Program-made: the position numbers and the translations under genes | Shown here: positions 1-5,833 of the stretch, piece after piece | How the letters are laid out: each line of letters starts with the position of its first letter | Numbering within the stretch: the first letter of the stretch is position 1 | Notes under the pieces: generated by a model | Databases searched by the model: none | Seen by the model: the letters and a program-made list of their open reading frames with translations, nothing else | Told to the model about the DNA's origin: nothing | Source: an uncultured Eubacteriales bacterium | GTDB taxonomy: Bacteria; Bacillota; Clostridia; Oscillospirales; CAG-272 | Direction: 5' to 3' | DNA: 11,474 nt | Assembly (NCBI GenBank): GCA_900547725.1 | Contig: URHR01000059.1 | Coordinates: 1 to 11,474, forward strand

Positions 1-80
1 CAACCGCCAGTAGCGAAGCGTTACTTCTTCCTTAAGAAGTCCCCTAAGCAGGGTTCGGGACAGAGTCCCGAGGTCTTAAT
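1..80 (+). repeat. 3' tail of structured intergenic repeat, copy A (truncated by window edge)
   Basis: This matches the 3' ends of copies B and C further along the window. It has an AAGAAGT...TAAG segment, then AGGGTTCGGG, a short GC hairpin and the tail GAGGTCTTA. The terminal hairpin is CGGGAC (56-61) / GTCCCG (65-70), where copies B and C have CGGGGC / GCCCCG, so one base pair has changed on both sides. The preceding hairpin is shortened to ACTTCTT (23-29) / AAGAAGT (34-40). Its outer left half, present in B and C, is replaced by another small hairpin, AGTAGCG (9-15) / CGTTACT (19-25). The body of the element, if present, lies left of the window. Unlike B and C, this copy abuts the 3' end of an oppositely oriented gene, so it is not a leader for that gene. 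Confidence 0.7.
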
Positions 81-114
81 AGTCCCGAGGCCTTAATAGT
101 CCCGAAGTCTTCCT
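64..114 (+). repeat. Three tandem 17-bp copies of the element's 3' end
   Basis: Three adjacent units at 64-80, 81-97 and 98-114 read AGTCCCGAGGTCTTAAT, AGTCCCGAGGCCTTAAT and AGTCCCGAAGTCTTCCT. The unit is the right arm of the terminal hairpin plus the element's tail. The third unit is the most diverged, and its last base is also the last base of the stop codon of the minus-strand gene that ends at 114. Replication slippage or repeated end-joining of the element's terminus could produce this. Confidence 0.85.
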
Positions 115-542
115 CACTTCCGCCCCTTCTTCCGCACGCCGAAGAGCGCGCCTGCGAGGGAGAGAAGGGGGATCAGAGCGTGAAGGAGAAGTGCGATCCC
201 GAGGGAGTAACCGAAAGCCGGATCGCGGAAGAAGAGAGAGAGCAGAAGCATCAGAGCGAGAAGCAGACAACCGTTCAGAGTGCCGCAGAGCGCGGGCGCG
301 GCGCGGTGAATCCGCCCCGAGATCACACCGCCGACGAAAGCGACAAGAAACGAGATCAGGAGCGCAACGGGGCGGATGGCAGGGTCGGGGTCGGGAAGGA
401 AGTAGACCGCGAGGGAAGCAACCAACAATAAGCCTGCGGCAAATAAAAGCGTCCAAAGAAAAGCGCGCAAAGCCTTTTGCGCAAAGCCGTCCTCCTGCCG
501 TGCGGCGGATTTTGCGCTTTTTTTCGTGTGCGTATGTGACAT
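114..542 (-). CDS. TIGR04086-like four-helix membrane protein
   Basis: A 142-residue protein with a short, charged, Lys/His-rich N-terminus (1-26) and four predicted membrane helices at about 27-48, 56-76, 85-104 and 112-134. It ends in a basic tail (VRKKGRK). Size, topology and position directly after yajC fit the uncharacterised Firmicute family TIGR04086; no catalytic motif is visible and the function is unknown. An upstream TTG at 561-563 is also in frame. I chose the ATG at 540-542 because an AAAGGAGA ribosome binding site lies about 7 bases before it on the minus strand. A strong terminator sits between yajC and this gene with no room for a promoter, so expression probably depends on read-through from yajC. 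The family call is by resemblance; the gene itself is well supported. Confidence 0.75.
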   Translation of the reverse strand: MSHTHTKKSAKSAARQEDGFAQKALRAFLWTLLFAAGLLLVASLAVYFLPDPDPAIRPVALLISFLVAFVGGVISGRIHRAAPALCGTLNGCLLLALMLLLSLFFRDPAFGYSLGIALLLHALIPLLSLAGALFGVRKKGRK

Positions 543-561
543 AACCGTTCTCCTTTCAAAC

Positions 562-618
562 AAAAAAACAGACTCCTATCGCATTTCCGTTACCAGAATA
601 TGCGATGGAAGTCTGTTT
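562..618 (-). terminator. Intrinsic terminator after yajC, upstream of the TIGR04086-like gene
   Basis: Read on the minus strand, AAACAGACT pairs with AGTCTGTTT and, inside that, ATCGCA pairs with TGCGAT. One mismatch interrupts an otherwise nearly continuous stem. The stem runs into a seven-T tract (the A run at 562-568 on the plus strand). The T tract ends about 20 bases before the downstream ATG, leaving space only for a ribosome binding site, so it could act as an attenuator. Confidence 0.88.
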
Positions 619-636
619 TATGCTTTGGAGCGACGG

Positions 637-966
637 TCAGTCTGCCGCGTCCTCCGCCTTCACATCCACGCGGCTGATGGCGCTTTTGAGAATGCGGATC
701 TTGGTGTTGTCGTGCGAGGTTGCAATGACGCAGGTTTCGTCCTTGATGCTGACAACCTTGCCGATGATGCCGCCGATGGTGGTCACCTCGTCGCCAACGG
801 TCAGCGCGTTGCGCATCTCGTTGTTCTGCTTTTCCTGTTTCTTCTGCGGACGAATGCCGACAAAATAGAACACAGCCACCATCAGAACCAACATGACAAC
901 CATCATAATGGTGCCGCCTGCGCCGCTTGAACTTCCCTCCATGAACAGTGCGATTGCGTTGAGCAT
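637..966 (-). CDS. yajC: YajC, accessory subunit of the Sec translocase
   Basis: A 109-residue protein of normal YajC length. YajC associates with SecDF-YidC at the membrane in the Sec export pathway. A short N-terminal segment is followed by one membrane helix (about 18-37), then the hallmark RPQKKQEKQ cytoplasmic motif (39-47) and the conserved region GDEVTTIGGIIGKV (58-71). The frame stays open upstream, but the ATG at 964-966 is the likely start: it yields the standard YajC N-terminus and has GGAGG seven bases upstream on the minus strand. A promoter with a perfect TATAAT lies at 1013-1041. secD/secF, which often sit nearby in Clostridia, are not in the window. The identification is secure. 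Confidence 0.95.
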   Translation of the reverse strand: MLNAIALFMEGSSSGAGGTIMMVVMLVLMVAVFYFVGIRPQKKQEKQNNEMRNALTVGDEVTTIGGIIGKVVSIKDETCVIATSHDNTKIRILKSAISRVDVKAEDAAD

Positions 967-1012
967 ACTTGTTCCTCCGATCTCCGATTTCAGATTTTCA
1001 AACATTTCCCTC

Positions 1013-1041
1013 ATTATACCGCATCGGGGCGGCGGATACAA
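1013..1041 (-). promoter_or_regulatory. yajC promoter
   Basis: On the minus strand, -10 TATAAT (plus-strand 1013-1018) lies 17 bases from a weak -35 TTGTAT (1036-1041). It reads into yajC, with about 45 bases between the -10 and the start codon. Confidence 0.75.
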
Positions 1042-1112
1042 TGGATATTTTGTAAATTTTAGCGCGCAAACCGATTTTTTGACGGCGGAGAGACAAAAAA
1101 GCTGTCGGACGG

Positions 1113-1141
1113 TTGCATTTTTCGCCTTTTTGTGGTATACT
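1113..1141 (+). promoter_or_regulatory. rimM-trmD promoter, extended -10
   Basis: A -35-like TTGCAT (1113-1118), a 17-base spacer and -10 TATACT (1136-1141), preceded by TGG as in an extended -10. It lies 27 bases before the rimM ATG. The yajC promoter faces the other way about 70 bases upstream. Between the two there is an inverted repeat, TTTTTTG (1075-1081) and CAAAAAA (1094-1100), of unknown significance. Confidence 0.75.
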
Positions 1142-1168
1142 AACGGCAGAAATTGTTTGGAGGACAGT

Positions 1169-1693
1169 ATGAAACAGCCATATCTGGAATGCGGTAAGAT
1201 CATCAACCTGCACGGCTTTCGCGGTGCGGTCAAAATGGAGTCCTATTGCGACACCCCGGGCGTGTTGGCACACCTCGGAACGCTCTGGCTTCGCGAAAAG
1301 GACGGCTACCGTCCCGTAAAGGTTCGCCATGCCTCGGTGTTCCGGCAGTTCGTCATTGCCGAGCTGGAGGGCGTGGAGAGCGAGGACGCGGCAAACAGAC
1401 TGCGCGGCGTGACGGTCTATGCCGCGCGGGAGGATCTGCCGCTGAAAGCGGGCGCGTTCTTCATCGCGGATCTCATCGGAACGCCCGTGCGCCATGCCGA
1501 TACGGGCGAATCCATCGGTACGCTGACCGACGTGACAACCGGCGCGACGGCGGATCTTTACACCGTGACCCTTGCGGGCGGCGGACAGGCGCTGATTCCC
1601 GCAGTCCCCGCGTTCGTCGTGCGAACCGATCCCGACGACGCGATTTACATCCGCCCGATCCCCGGGCTTCTGGGTGAGGAGGCGGATAAATGA
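1169..1693 (+). CDS. rimM: RimM, 16S rRNA processing / 30S maturation factor
   Basis: A 174-residue protein of typical RimM length. RimM binds S19 and assists maturation of the 3' domain (head) of the 30S subunit. The N-terminal RimM barrel shows GKIINLHGFRGAVKMES (9-25). The C-terminal PRC-type barrel shows FFIADLIGTPV (97-107), the ESIGTLTDV turn (114-122), GATADLYTV (125-133), LIPAVPAFV (142-150) and the ending RPIPGLL (162-168). The frame is open upstream, but the ATG at 1169 has GGAGG at 1159-1163 and gives the family N-terminus. Its stop overlaps the trmD start as ATGA, so the two are translationally coupled. rpsP and the KH-domain gene that often precede rimM in Firmicutes are absent; yajC is divergent instead. 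Confidence 0.95.
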   Translation: MKQPYLECGKIINLHGFRGAVKMESYCDTPGVLAHLGTLWLREKDGYRPVKVRHASVFRQFVIAELEGVESEDAANRLRGVTVYAAREDLPLKAGAFFIADLIGTPVRHADTGESIGTLTDVTTGATADLYTVTLAGGGQALIPAVPAFVVRTDPDDAIYIRPIPGLLGEEADK

Positions 1694-2391
1694 TGCGCTT
1701 TGATATCATGACGCTGTTCCCGGATCTTGTGGAAACGGTTCTGTCGGAGAGCGTCATCGGGCGCGCGCAGAAAAACGGCGCAATTGCGGTGCGGGTTCAC
1801 AATATCCGCGACTATGCCGAGGATAAGCACAACCGTGTGGACGATACGCCCTACGGCGGCGGAAAGGGGATGCTGATGATGGCGCCCCCCATCTGGCGGT
1901 GCTATCAAGGGGTTCTGCGCCGGCAGGAGGAAGAGGGACTGGAGAATCTGCGGCGGCGGGTGATCTATCTCTCTCCCGCGGGACAGGTTCTGACCCAGAA
2001 GCGTGCGGAGAGTCTGGCGCGCGACTACAACAACCTGATTCTGCTTTGCGGACATTACGAAGGGGTTGACAGCCGCATCGTGGACGAGATTGTGGACGAG
2101 GAAATCTCCATCGGGGATTTCGTCCTGACGGGAGGAGAGATTCCCGCCTGCATTCTGACCGACTGCGTGGCGCGGTTGATCCCCGGTGTGCTTGCGGACG
2201 CGGAGTGTTATGAGAAGGAGAGTATTTCCTCGGGGCTTCTGGAGTACCCGCAGTATACCCGCCCGTATGAATACCACGGGATGAAAGTGCCCGACGTGCT
2301 GATTTCGGGTCACCACGAAAATATCGACCGTTGGCGGCGCGAACAGGCGGAACAGCGCACCCGAGAGCGCAGACCGGATTTGCTGAAGTGA
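1690..2391 (+). CDS. trmD: TrmD, tRNA (guanine-37-N1)-methyltransferase
   Basis: A 233-residue enzyme that methylates G37 next to the anticodon using S-adenosylmethionine, preventing +1 frameshifting. The SPOUT-fold signatures are present: FDIMTLFPD (4-12), NIRDYAEDKHNRVDDTPYGG (38-57), the knot region LCGHYEGVDSRIVDE (119-133) and GDFVLTGGE (142-150). The catalytic-type Asp158 lies in LTDCVARLIPGVL (156-168). The C-terminal tail HHENIDRWRREQ (208-219) is also typical. Start: ATG at 1690 has GGAGG seven bases upstream, and a second ATG at 1693 would remove one Met. It overlaps rimM by four bases. rplS, the usual next gene in Firmicutes, is not adjacent; a terminator follows at 2559-2600. Confidence 0.96.
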   Translation: MMRFDIMTLFPDLVETVLSESVIGRAQKNGAIAVRVHNIRDYAEDKHNRVDDTPYGGGKGMLMMAPPIWRCYQGVLRRQEEEGLENLRRRVIYLSPAGQVLTQKRAESLARDYNNLILLCGHYEGVDSRIVDEIVDEEISIGDFVLTGGEIPACILTDCVARLIPGVLADAECYEKESISSGLLEYPQYTRPYEYHGMKVPDVLISGHHENIDRWRREQAEQRTRERRPDLLK

Positions 2392-2437
2392 GATCGGGAT
2401 TGTGCGGTGTGCCGAAATGACTGCCGCCGGAATTCTG

Positions 2438-2477
2438 TATATGCTCGCCTCGGCACTCGTGTTGAGGCGAGCATATA
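2438..2477. other. 14-bp hairpin between trmD and its terminator
   Basis: TATATGCTCGCCTC (2438-2451) is perfectly complementary to GAGGCGAGCATATA (2464-2477), around a 12-base loop that contains CAC/GTG. Neither side has a T tract, so it is not a standard intrinsic terminator. It may protect the trmD mRNA 3' end or be part of the leader of the next gene. A second inverted repeat, GTTCTGC (2504-2510) / GCAGAAC (2530-2536), follows. Confidence 0.6.
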
Positions 2478-2558
2478 AAAAGCATAAATGATGTCATCTC
2501 ATAGTTCTGCCTGTCGTATCTTTTCCCGAGCAGAACAGGATACCGAACTTCGCGCCTG

Positions 2559-2600
2559 CCCTTTTACATCTCCCACAAGGGGGATGAAAAGGGCTTTTTT
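2559..2600 (+). terminator. Intrinsic terminator after trmD, next to the ligase ribosome binding site
   Basis: CCCTTTT pairs with AAAAGGG, and inside it CATCTCCC pairs with GGGGGATG around an ACAA loop, with one bulged A. Six T residues follow (2595-2600). The next gene's ribosome binding site begins nine bases later and its ATG 21 bases later, with no room for a promoter. It therefore ends rimM-trmD transcription and may also attenuate the downstream operon. Confidence 0.88.
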
Positions 2601-2621
2601 CTTTGCGGGGGAGGTGACGGC

Positions 2622-4349
2622 ATGATAACCAGGCGGTTGGAGCGCGGCGCGGAACGGTTGCGGCGCGCGGCGGGGGAGAGCGTTCTGCTGAATGCCTTCT
2701 TTCACGGCGGGGATGCAGGGCAAACCGCAGGGCAGAACGGGAGCGGCAGACGTGCAACTCTGCGCTTCCGCATAATGCGGTGGCAGGAGACCTCGTTTGC
2801 GCGGCGGGGGTTGAATGCCGTTTGGGCGGCGCTCCTGCGTTCCTCGGTCGGAAGCCTTGCGGGAATCCCGTTCGGCGCGGCGGCAAGCGCGCTGATTCTT
2901 TACTTTTTGCGCGGCGGGACGGATCTGACCTCCGCTTCCGTCACACTTCCCGCCACTGTTCTGCTTTCCGTGCTTCCCGCCGTCGGAGAGGAGCGGTCGC
3001 TTTCCGACTGCCTGCAGCACGGGCGACTGATCGCGCCGTTTCTGTTCGGCTTCTGCGGGCTGTCTCCCGACCGCTTCGGCGAGGGAGAGACGGTTGGCGT
3101 GCGCCGCCGCGCGACGCTCCCCGCAGGGCTTGCGGTCGGGGTGCTGTCGTCGGTTCTGCCGCCGATCGTTCTGCCGCTTTTGTCCGTTCTGCTGTGCCTG
3201 TGGTTTCTCTGCCGCGCAGTTCCCGAACTGAGCGCATTGCTTCTTGCGCTTTCCTTTCCGTTTCTGCCGCTTCTGCCACACACGACCGCCCTGCTTGCGT
3301 GCGGCGTTGCGTTGTCCATGGCGGTGTTTTGCGGGAAGTGGCTGAGCGGACGGCGGGAATTCCGCTTTGAGGCAATCGACCGTCTCGCGGCGGCGTTTGC
3401 GGCGGCGTATCTGTTTGCGGGCGGCACGGCGGGCGTGGTATCCGCGCTGTTCGCGTTCGGTGGATGGTCGGTTTTCCGGAGTATGAGCGGGCAGTGGAAG
3501 CGGCGGGCGATCGGCGGGCTGACCGCTTCGGCTTCCGTGTGTGCGTGCATCGGGATTGCGGAGTATTTCAGCGGGCGCGCGGCGCTCCGTTGGGTGGATA
3601 TGAGCCGCTTTGCCGACATCGGCGGCAGGGTCTGCGCCACGTTCGATAACCCGAACATTCTGGCGGTTTTCCTGCTTGCTGCGTATCCTGCGGCACTCTG
3701 CGGAACGAGATGTTTCGCAAGCCCCACGGCGCGCCGCTTCGGCGGGGTGGGCGCTGCCCTGATCGCGGGGTGCACGGTTCTGACATGGTCGCGCGGCGCA
3801 TGGCTCGGGATACTGACGGAAACGGTTCTGTTCCTGCTTCTGACCGACGGAAAAAGCCTGACGGCGCTGTTTTGTCTGCCGCTTCCCGTCGCGGCGGCGC
3901 TCCCATATCTGCCGCACAGCATAACGAACCGGTTTGCAAGCATCGGATGCTTTGCGGAAAGTTCAATCCGTTACCGGTTGGAGGTCTGGCGCGGGATTGC
4001 ACGGATGATTGCCGCCAACCCGTTCGGAATCGGAACGCGGGAGGCGGATTTCCACCGTGTCTGGCAGGACTTCGCCGTTGCGGGGACGGAAACGGTGATG
4101 CACGCGCACGCGCTTTTTCCGCAGGTCGCGCTTGAAACGGGGCTTGCGGGCGCGGCGCTTCTGGCGATGTTCCTGTTCTGTCTGGCGCGCACCTTCCGCC
4201 CGTGCGGGTGGTCAGTTGCGGGCTTCGCGGCGCTCGGAGGACTGCTTGTAATGGGATTGTTCGATCATCTGTGGTACGCGCGGGGGATGCTGTGGCTGAT
4301 TTTTGCGGTTCTGGCGTGGATTCCCCGGGCGGGAGGGGAGGAAACATGA
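2622..4349 (+). CDS. O-antigen ligase / Wzy-like polytopic membrane protein
   Basis: A 575-residue, Leu/Ala-rich protein with roughly a dozen hydrophobic segments. It resembles the O-antigen ligase/polymerase superfamily (Wzy_C), membrane proteins that join or polymerise lipid-linked glycans outside the membrane. Supporting segments are ATFDNPNILAVFLLAAYP (about 338-355), TWSRGAWLGIL (about 388-398), SIRYRLEVWRGIARMIAANP (about 448-467) with a following FGIGT, and HAHALFPQVALETGLAG (about 494-510), which has the conserved His and family spacing. The first 65 residues are Arg-rich and probably cytoplasmic. The start at 2622 has GGAGGTGA four bases upstream, an essentially perfect anti-Shine-Dalgarno match. 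The stop overlaps the next start as ATGA. The length exceeds many Wzy proteins because of the N-terminal region. The acceptor and glycan are unknown, and no glycosyltransferase is adjacent. Confidence 0.82.
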   Translation: MITRRLERGAERLRRAAGESVLLNAFFHGGDAGQTAGQNGSGRRATLRFRIMRWQETSFARRGLNAVWAALLRSSVGSLAGIPFGAAASALILYFLRGGTDLTSASVTLPATVLLSVLPAVGEERSLSDCLQHGRLIAPFLFGFCGLSPDRFGEGETVGVRRRATLPAGLAVGVLSSVLPPIVLPLLSVLLCLWFLCRAVPELSALLLALSFPFLPLLPHTTALLACGVALSMAVFCGKWLSGRREFRFEAIDRLAAAFAAAYLFAGGTAGVVSALFAFGGWSVFRSMSGQWKRRAIGGLTASASVCACIGIAEYFSGRAALRWVDMSRFADIGGRVCATFDNPNILAVFLLAAYPAALCGTRCFASPTARRFGGVGAALIAGCTVLTWSRGAWLGILTETVLFLLLTDGKSLTALFCLPLPVAAALPYLPHSITNRFASIGCFAESSIRYRLEVWRGIARMIAANPFGIGTREADFHRVWQDFAVAGTETVMHAHALFPQVALETGLAGAALLAMFLFCLARTFRPCGWSVAGFAALGGLLVMGLFDHLWYARGMLWLIFAVLAWIPRAGGEET

Positions 4350-4822
4350 GAAAGGCGGAAAAACGGTGGAATCTGTTGGATTGGGGCTTGCTTGCGGCGG
4401 TGCTTGCCGTGTTGGTCGGCGGCGCGTGGCTGATGCGCGCCAAGCCGTGGAAGCGGGCGCGGCAGGAGGTGCTGACCTGTACCTTGCGAACCGCTCCGTT
4501 CGACGGGGCAATGCGGGAGGCCAGGGCACTTCCGCGCGCAGGGGATGCGGTTCTGACGGCGGCGGGTGGCGAGCCGATCGGGCGGGTTCTGGCGGTTGCG
4601 GTTGTCCCGCAAACGGTGCTGACGGCAGACGGAGACGGGTTGGCACTGTCTCCATGCCCTGACCGCTACGTCGCGGAAGTTACCGTGCGCCTGACGCTTG
4701 CAGACCGCACCGTCGGCTCGCACCACATCGCGGCGGGCGGAACGGTTGATCTGATTCTCGGCGGCTATTTTGCCGCAGGGTGCGGAATTTTAACGGTGGA
4801 GGTGACCGAATTTGCGGAATAA
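4346..4822 (+). CDS. DUF4330-like single-pass membrane protein (first paralog)
   Basis: A 158-residue protein with a short basic N-terminus, one membrane helix (about 11-30), and a soluble domain rich in predicted beta strands that probably lies outside the membrane. The architecture and position after an O-antigen-ligase-like gene resemble DUF4330 proteins of Clostridia; the function is unknown. Visible elements are GDAVLTAAGGEPIGRVLAV in the first half and YVAEVTVRLTLADRTVGSHH followed by AAGGTVDLILGGYF near the end. The start overlaps the ligase stop as ATGA, so translation is coupled. The family name is by resemblance, while the gene is convincing from coupling and codon use. It probably works with the ligase-like protein, perhaps as an accessory factor; this is inference. 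Confidence 0.7.
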   Translation: MRKAEKRWNLLDWGLLAAVLAVLVGGAWLMRAKPWKRARQEVLTCTLRTAPFDGAMREARALPRAGDAVLTAAGGEPIGRVLAVAVVPQTVLTADGDGLALSPCPDRYVAEVTVRLTLADRTVGSHHIAAGGTVDLILGGYFAAGCGILTVEVTEFAE

Positions 4823-5282
4823 ACGGAATACGCGGCGATGGCGTGCAACCGATGTGGCTTTGCTTACGTTGTTGCTCCTTTCGGCGGCGGGCATCGGTCT
4901 GCGAGCGGTTTGGGGGAGAATGACCGCTACGGAAGGAACACCGACCGAAGTTTATGCGGTCTGGCGCGCAACCGATCGCAGAAGCGCCGATTGCCTGACA
5001 AACGGAGAGATTCTGCGGACAGCGGCGGGGGCGGAATTCGGGGAGGTCGTTGCACGGAGCACAGCGGATACGATCCGAACCCTGCAAACCGATTCCGGCA
5101 CGCTGACGGGAAGCGTGCGGAATGACCCGTTGTGCGATGTCTGTCTGACCGTCCGCGTCCGCCTGACCGACACGGACGGCGTGGCAAGACGGGAAAACAG
5201 GCAACCGCTCGCCGCGGGCGCGTCTTATGAGCTGTTTGGAGACCGCACCCGCCTTGTTCTGACGGTTTTGCGGGTCGGATAG
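4812..5282 (+). CDS. DUF4330-like single-pass membrane protein (second paralog, TTG start)
   Basis: A 156-residue protein with the same layout as its upstream neighbour: a basic N-terminus (RNKRNTRRWR), one membrane helix (about 14-34), then a beta-rich outer domain. Shared features suggest an old tandem duplication. These are W-x(2)-x-D before the helix, a GEILRTAAGAEFGEVVA segment corresponding to GDAVLTAAGGEPIGRVLAV, and a VRVRL...LAAGASYELFG segment matching VTVRL...IAAGGTVDLILGG. The TTG at 4812 is chosen because GGAGGTGA (4798-4805) lies six bases upstream and the next in-frame ATG would cut the membrane helix. It overlaps the previous gene by 11 bases. No clear U-tract terminator follows. 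Function unknown. Confidence 0.68.
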   Translation: MRNKRNTRRWRATDVALLTLLLLSAAGIGLRAVWGRMTATEGTPTEVYAVWRATDRRSADCLTNGEILRTAAGAEFGEVVARSTADTIRTLQTDSGTLTGSVRNDPLCDVCLTVRVRLTDTDGVARRENRQPLAAGASYELFGDRTRLVLTVLRVG

Positions 5283-5370
5283 GGAAAGAATTCGGAAACC
5301 GCGCGTGTGAAACTATCCGAAATGCACGAAAAAAACGGGTGCAGATTGTGAAATTGCGTCAGAATAACTA

Positions 5371-5399
5371 TTGATTTTGAACGCACTTTTTGGTATACT
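5371..5399 (+). promoter_or_regulatory. ptsH promoter, extended -10
   Basis: TTGATT (5371-5376), a 17-base spacer and TATACT (5394-5399), preceded by TGG. This is the same TGGTATACT core as the rimM promoter. It lies about 75 bases before the ptsH ATG. The leader contains a small hairpin, TCGCGC (5415-5420) / GCGCGA (5429-5434), with a T-rich loop. Confidence 0.78.
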
Positions 5400-5474
5400 A
5401 TAAATGATAATTTGTCGCGCCTTTTTTCGCGCGATCGGCATTCATATCTTTTAAGAAACAGGGAGCGAAACAGT

Positions 5475-5741
5475 ATGATTTCACGCGAAGTCGTCATCAA
5501 TAATACCCTCGGTCTGCATGCAAGACCTGCGATGTTCTTCATTCAGAAGGCTAATTCCTACCCTTGCTCCGTCTGGATTGAAAAGGATGACCGTCGCGTC
5601 AACGCCAAGAGCCTGCTCGGCGTGCTTTCGCTCGGTATCGCAAAAGGAATGTCCGTGACCCTGATGGCGGACGGACAGAGCGAGGAAGCCGCGCTGAACG
5701 GTCTGTGCGAACTGATCGACAGCGGTTTCGCTGAAATCTGA
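5475..5741 (+). CDS. ptsH: HPr, phosphocarrier protein of the sugar phosphotransferase system
   Basis: An 88-residue protein of normal HPr length. HPr carries phosphate from enzyme I to sugar-specific EIIA domains in the cytoplasm. The active-site His15 is in TLGLHARPA (11-19). The regulatory Ser46 is in VNAKSLLGVLSLG (42-54), so both the transport and the HPr-kinase/CcpA control functions of Gram-positive HPr are expected to be intact. The frame is open upstream, but ATG at 5475 gives the correct family N-terminus and has GGGAG nine bases before it. ptsI (enzyme I) is not adjacent; the gene stands alone with its own promoter. A related paralog such as Crh is less likely because Crh lacks His15. 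Confidence 0.95.
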   Translation: MISREVVINNTLGLHARPAMFFIQKANSYPCSVWIEKDDRRVNAKSLLGVLSLGIAKGMSVTLMADGQSEEAALNGLCELIDSGFAEI

Positions 5742-5758
5742 AACAAGCGGAGCTTTAC

Positions 5759-5795
5759 ACACATAGCGGCGTGCCGACAGCACGCCGCTATGTGT
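5759..5795. other. 16-bp perfect hairpin after ptsH without a T tract
   Basis: ACACATAGCGGCGTGC (5759-5774) is fully complementary to GCACGCCGCTATGTGT (5780-5795) around the loop CGACA. It begins 17 bases after the ptsH stop. The lack of a downstream T run on either strand argues against a classical terminator. It may stabilise the ptsH transcript, act as a factor-dependent terminator, or be a 5' extension of the structured element that follows. Confidence 0.65.
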
Positions 5796-5833
5796 ATCTG
5801 GAAGGATGTATGCCGCCGGACTGCCAACCGAAG

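Noticed and set aside
180..544. Plus-strand open frames opposite the TIGR04086-like gene
   Set aside because: Highly charged, unlike any family, and opposite a hydrophobic four-helix protein with a proper start; shadow frames.
561..563. TTG as start of the TIGR04086-like gene
   Set aside because: It lies inside the terminator T tract and lacks a ribosome binding site, while the ATG at 540-542 has an ideal one.
2499..3917. Long minus-strand open frame opposite the ligase gene
   Set aside because: Its product is extremely rich in Arg, Gln, Lys and Ala without recognisable domains and lies opposite a convincing membrane protein; it is a GC-rich shadow frame.
5283..5340. Possible terminator after the second DUF4330-like gene
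   Set aside because: Only weak stems (TTCGGA/TCCGAA and TGCAC/GTGCA) with large or A-rich loops and no T tract on the plus strand.
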